Below, one piece after another: positions 63,239 through 64,000 of a DNA stretch of 64,000 nt; positions within the stretch are counted from its first letter, which is position 1, and each line of letters starts with the position of its first letter. The notes beneath the pieces are model-generated. The model was not told the origin of the DNA. It saw only the letters and a program-made list of their open reading frames with translations, and did not search any database. The DNA is from Thermoplasmatales archaeon (GTDB lineage: Archaea; Thermoplasmatota; Thermoplasmata; Thermoplasmatales; GCA-001856825). Position numbers and translations under genes: made by a program. Location: positions 30,132 through 94,131 of the forward strand of contig JAJSLL010000006.1 in assembly GCA_026127935.1 (NCBI GenBank), read 5' to 3'.

Positions 63239-63892
63239 ATGGAAATTAAAAAGATTTTTGACTTGAGCGTGACCCTTAAAACATACATGCCGCTTTGGCC
63301 AACGAACCCTTTGCTGAGCATTGCACCTATAGGAATTGCGGCAAGAGACGGATATAATGTGGAGTCTTATTCATCAGTGACGCACACCGGAACACACATC
63401 GATGCTCCTTACCACATGATTGAAAATATGACAACTGTAGATGAACTCCCATTGGGTCAGCTCGTGGGAGAAGGCTATATGATTAAACCGAAACTGGATG
63501 GCACTGAAATTACTCTGAAACAATTGAAGAGCAAATGGAATGAAGACTTTTCTGGGAAGATACTTCTGATCAACACAGGATGGGACAAGAAGAGAGGATA
63601 TAACAGGGAGTTTCAATATGAATTTCCAGGGCTTGCGTTGGATACGGTTGATTTCCTGATAAAAAATAAGATAAAAGTCATCGGAATTGATACCCTTGGG
63701 ATAGAACCTTTCAGTCACTCTGACTTCAAGGTGCATAAAGCATTGCTCTCAAAAGGAATGGCTTTCATTGAAGACCTAGCCGGACTGGACCAACTGAAGG
63801 AGGGAAAAAAGTACTTGATAGCCGCACTGCCGTTAAAACTCTTTAAGGCAAGCGGGTCGATGGCCAGAGTCATCGCTATGGACGTTTATTGA
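63239..63892 (+). CDS. Cyclase-family hydrolase 3 (kynurenine-formamidase-like)
   Basis: 217 residues from the ATG at 63239; the tracked start at 63155 lies upstream of the probable promoter. It shares nearly every motif with copy 1: LSVTLKTYMPLWPTNPLLS, HTGTHIDAPYHM, LINTGWDKKRGYNREFQYEFPG and AALPLKLFKASGSMARVIAMDVY. A recent duplication is evident. Its 3' end is 26 nt from a possible further gene cut by the window edge. Confidence 0.87.
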   Translation: MEIKKIFDLSVTLKTYMPLWPTNPLLSIAPIGIAARDGYNVESYSSVTHTGTHIDAPYHMIENMTTVDELPLGQLVGEGYMIKPKLDGTEITLKQLKSKWNEDFSGKILLINTGWDKKRGYNREFQYEFPGLALDTVDFLIKNKIKVIGIDTLGIEPFSHSDFKVHKALLSKGMAFIEDLAGLDQLKEGKKYLIAALPLKLFKASGSMARVIAMDVY

Positions 63893-63918
63893 TCTGGAGA
63901 TAACAGAAGATTACGGAG

Positions 63919-64000
63919 ATGACATCCTCGGATTCGAAGCAACAAAAATTTTGGGAGGTGAAACTATCTCCGAAATTTTTGCTGACTTTGGACCAAGCAC
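63919..64000 (+). CDS. Possible start of a downstream gene, cut by window end
   Basis: An ATG in an open frame encodes MTSSDSKQQKFWEVKLSP and continues to the window edge. By analogy with cyclase-family gene 1, a permease could follow here, but only 27 codons are visible and another frame is also open, so this may not be coding. Confidence 0.3.
   Translation, partial: MTSSDSKQQKFWEVKLSPKFLLTLDQA

Noticed and set aside
63893-64000. Alternative open frame LEITEDYGDD... at the window end
   Set aside because: No start codon in frame and only a few dozen codons visible; cannot be told from chance.
1-64000. CRISPR arrays, insertion sequences, rRNA genes, prophage genes
   Set aside because: No regularly spaced repeats, transposase motifs, rRNA-like stretches or phage structural genes were recognised.

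Overview
The window (about 64 kb) is a piece of an archaeal chromosome. Archaeal signatures are aIF2-gamma, ribosomal protein S6e, a thermosome subunit, fibrillarin, a proteasome-activating AAA ATPase (PAN), an MJ1087-like mevalonate kinase, Lrp-type regulators, and many genes with a TATA-like box only about 22-27 nt upstream of the start codon (leaderless transcripts). DNA gyrase (gyrB-gyrA), a UbiA/MenA-like prenyltransferase, FixABCX and lipoate-dependent 2-oxoacid dehydrogenase genes point to a heterotrophic, quinone-using euryarchaeon. I infer a relative of Thermoplasmata. No database search was possible, so the taxon and all family names rest on motif recognition.

Layout. 0-2.7 kb: fixC(partial)-fixX-fixA-fixB electron-transfer flavoprotein operon. 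2.8-5 kb: an endonuclease III/MagIII-like glycosylase, then S6e and aIF2-gamma on the minus strand. 5.1-7.8 kb: a long GNAT plus ADP-forming acyl-CoA synthetase fusion. 7.9-13.8 kb: a compact minus-strand operon lipA-E1alpha-E1beta-E2-E3-lipB, i.e. a 2-oxoacid dehydrogenase complex with its own lipoylation genes. 13.9-17.3 kb: an MFS exporter divergent from a DUF3311/sodium-solute symporter pair. 17.4-20.7 kb: tRNA-Thr(CGU), thermosome, a UPF0145 protein and mevalonate kinase. 20.7-25.7 kb: gyrB and gyrA, the latter carrying a mini-intein directly before the catalytic-tyrosine segment. 25.8-30.4 kb: methyltransferase, thioesterase, NCS1 permease, PAN, fibrillarin.

30.3-46.8 kb is an amino-acid/peptide catabolism region: three class-III aminotransferases, two aldehyde dehydrogenases (one methylmalonate/malonate-semialdehyde type), a saccharopine-dehydrogenase-like protein, two Lrp regulators, and a peptide ABC transporter whose permease/binding-protein genes (34.6-38.5 kb, minus) are separated from its two ATPase genes (44.3-46.3 kb, plus). 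46.9-52.7 kb: UbiA prenyltransferase, a small CxxC protein, a TIGR01777-like epimerase, a metallo-beta-lactamase-fold hydrolase and a three-gene proton-translocating transhydrogenase operon. 52.9-53.5 kb is a decayed RraA-family gene. 53.7-64 kb holds a PuuE-like deacetylase/allantoinase, homoserine dehydrogenase, three paralogous cyclase-family (kynurenine-formamidase-like) hydrolases, two APC permeases, a 2-aminoadipate/aromatic-type aminotransferase, an OsmC protein and a cupin.

The genes fit a peptide/amino-acid-consuming lifestyle. Oligopeptides enter by the ABC system and amino acids or amides by APC/NCS1/SSS permeases. Aminotransferases and aldehyde dehydrogenases yield acyl-CoAs and 2-oxoacids. 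The dehydrogenase complex and ADP-forming synthetase would conserve energy from these, while FixABCX and transhydrogenase balance the redox carriers. No CRISPR array, insertion sequence or rRNA was seen.
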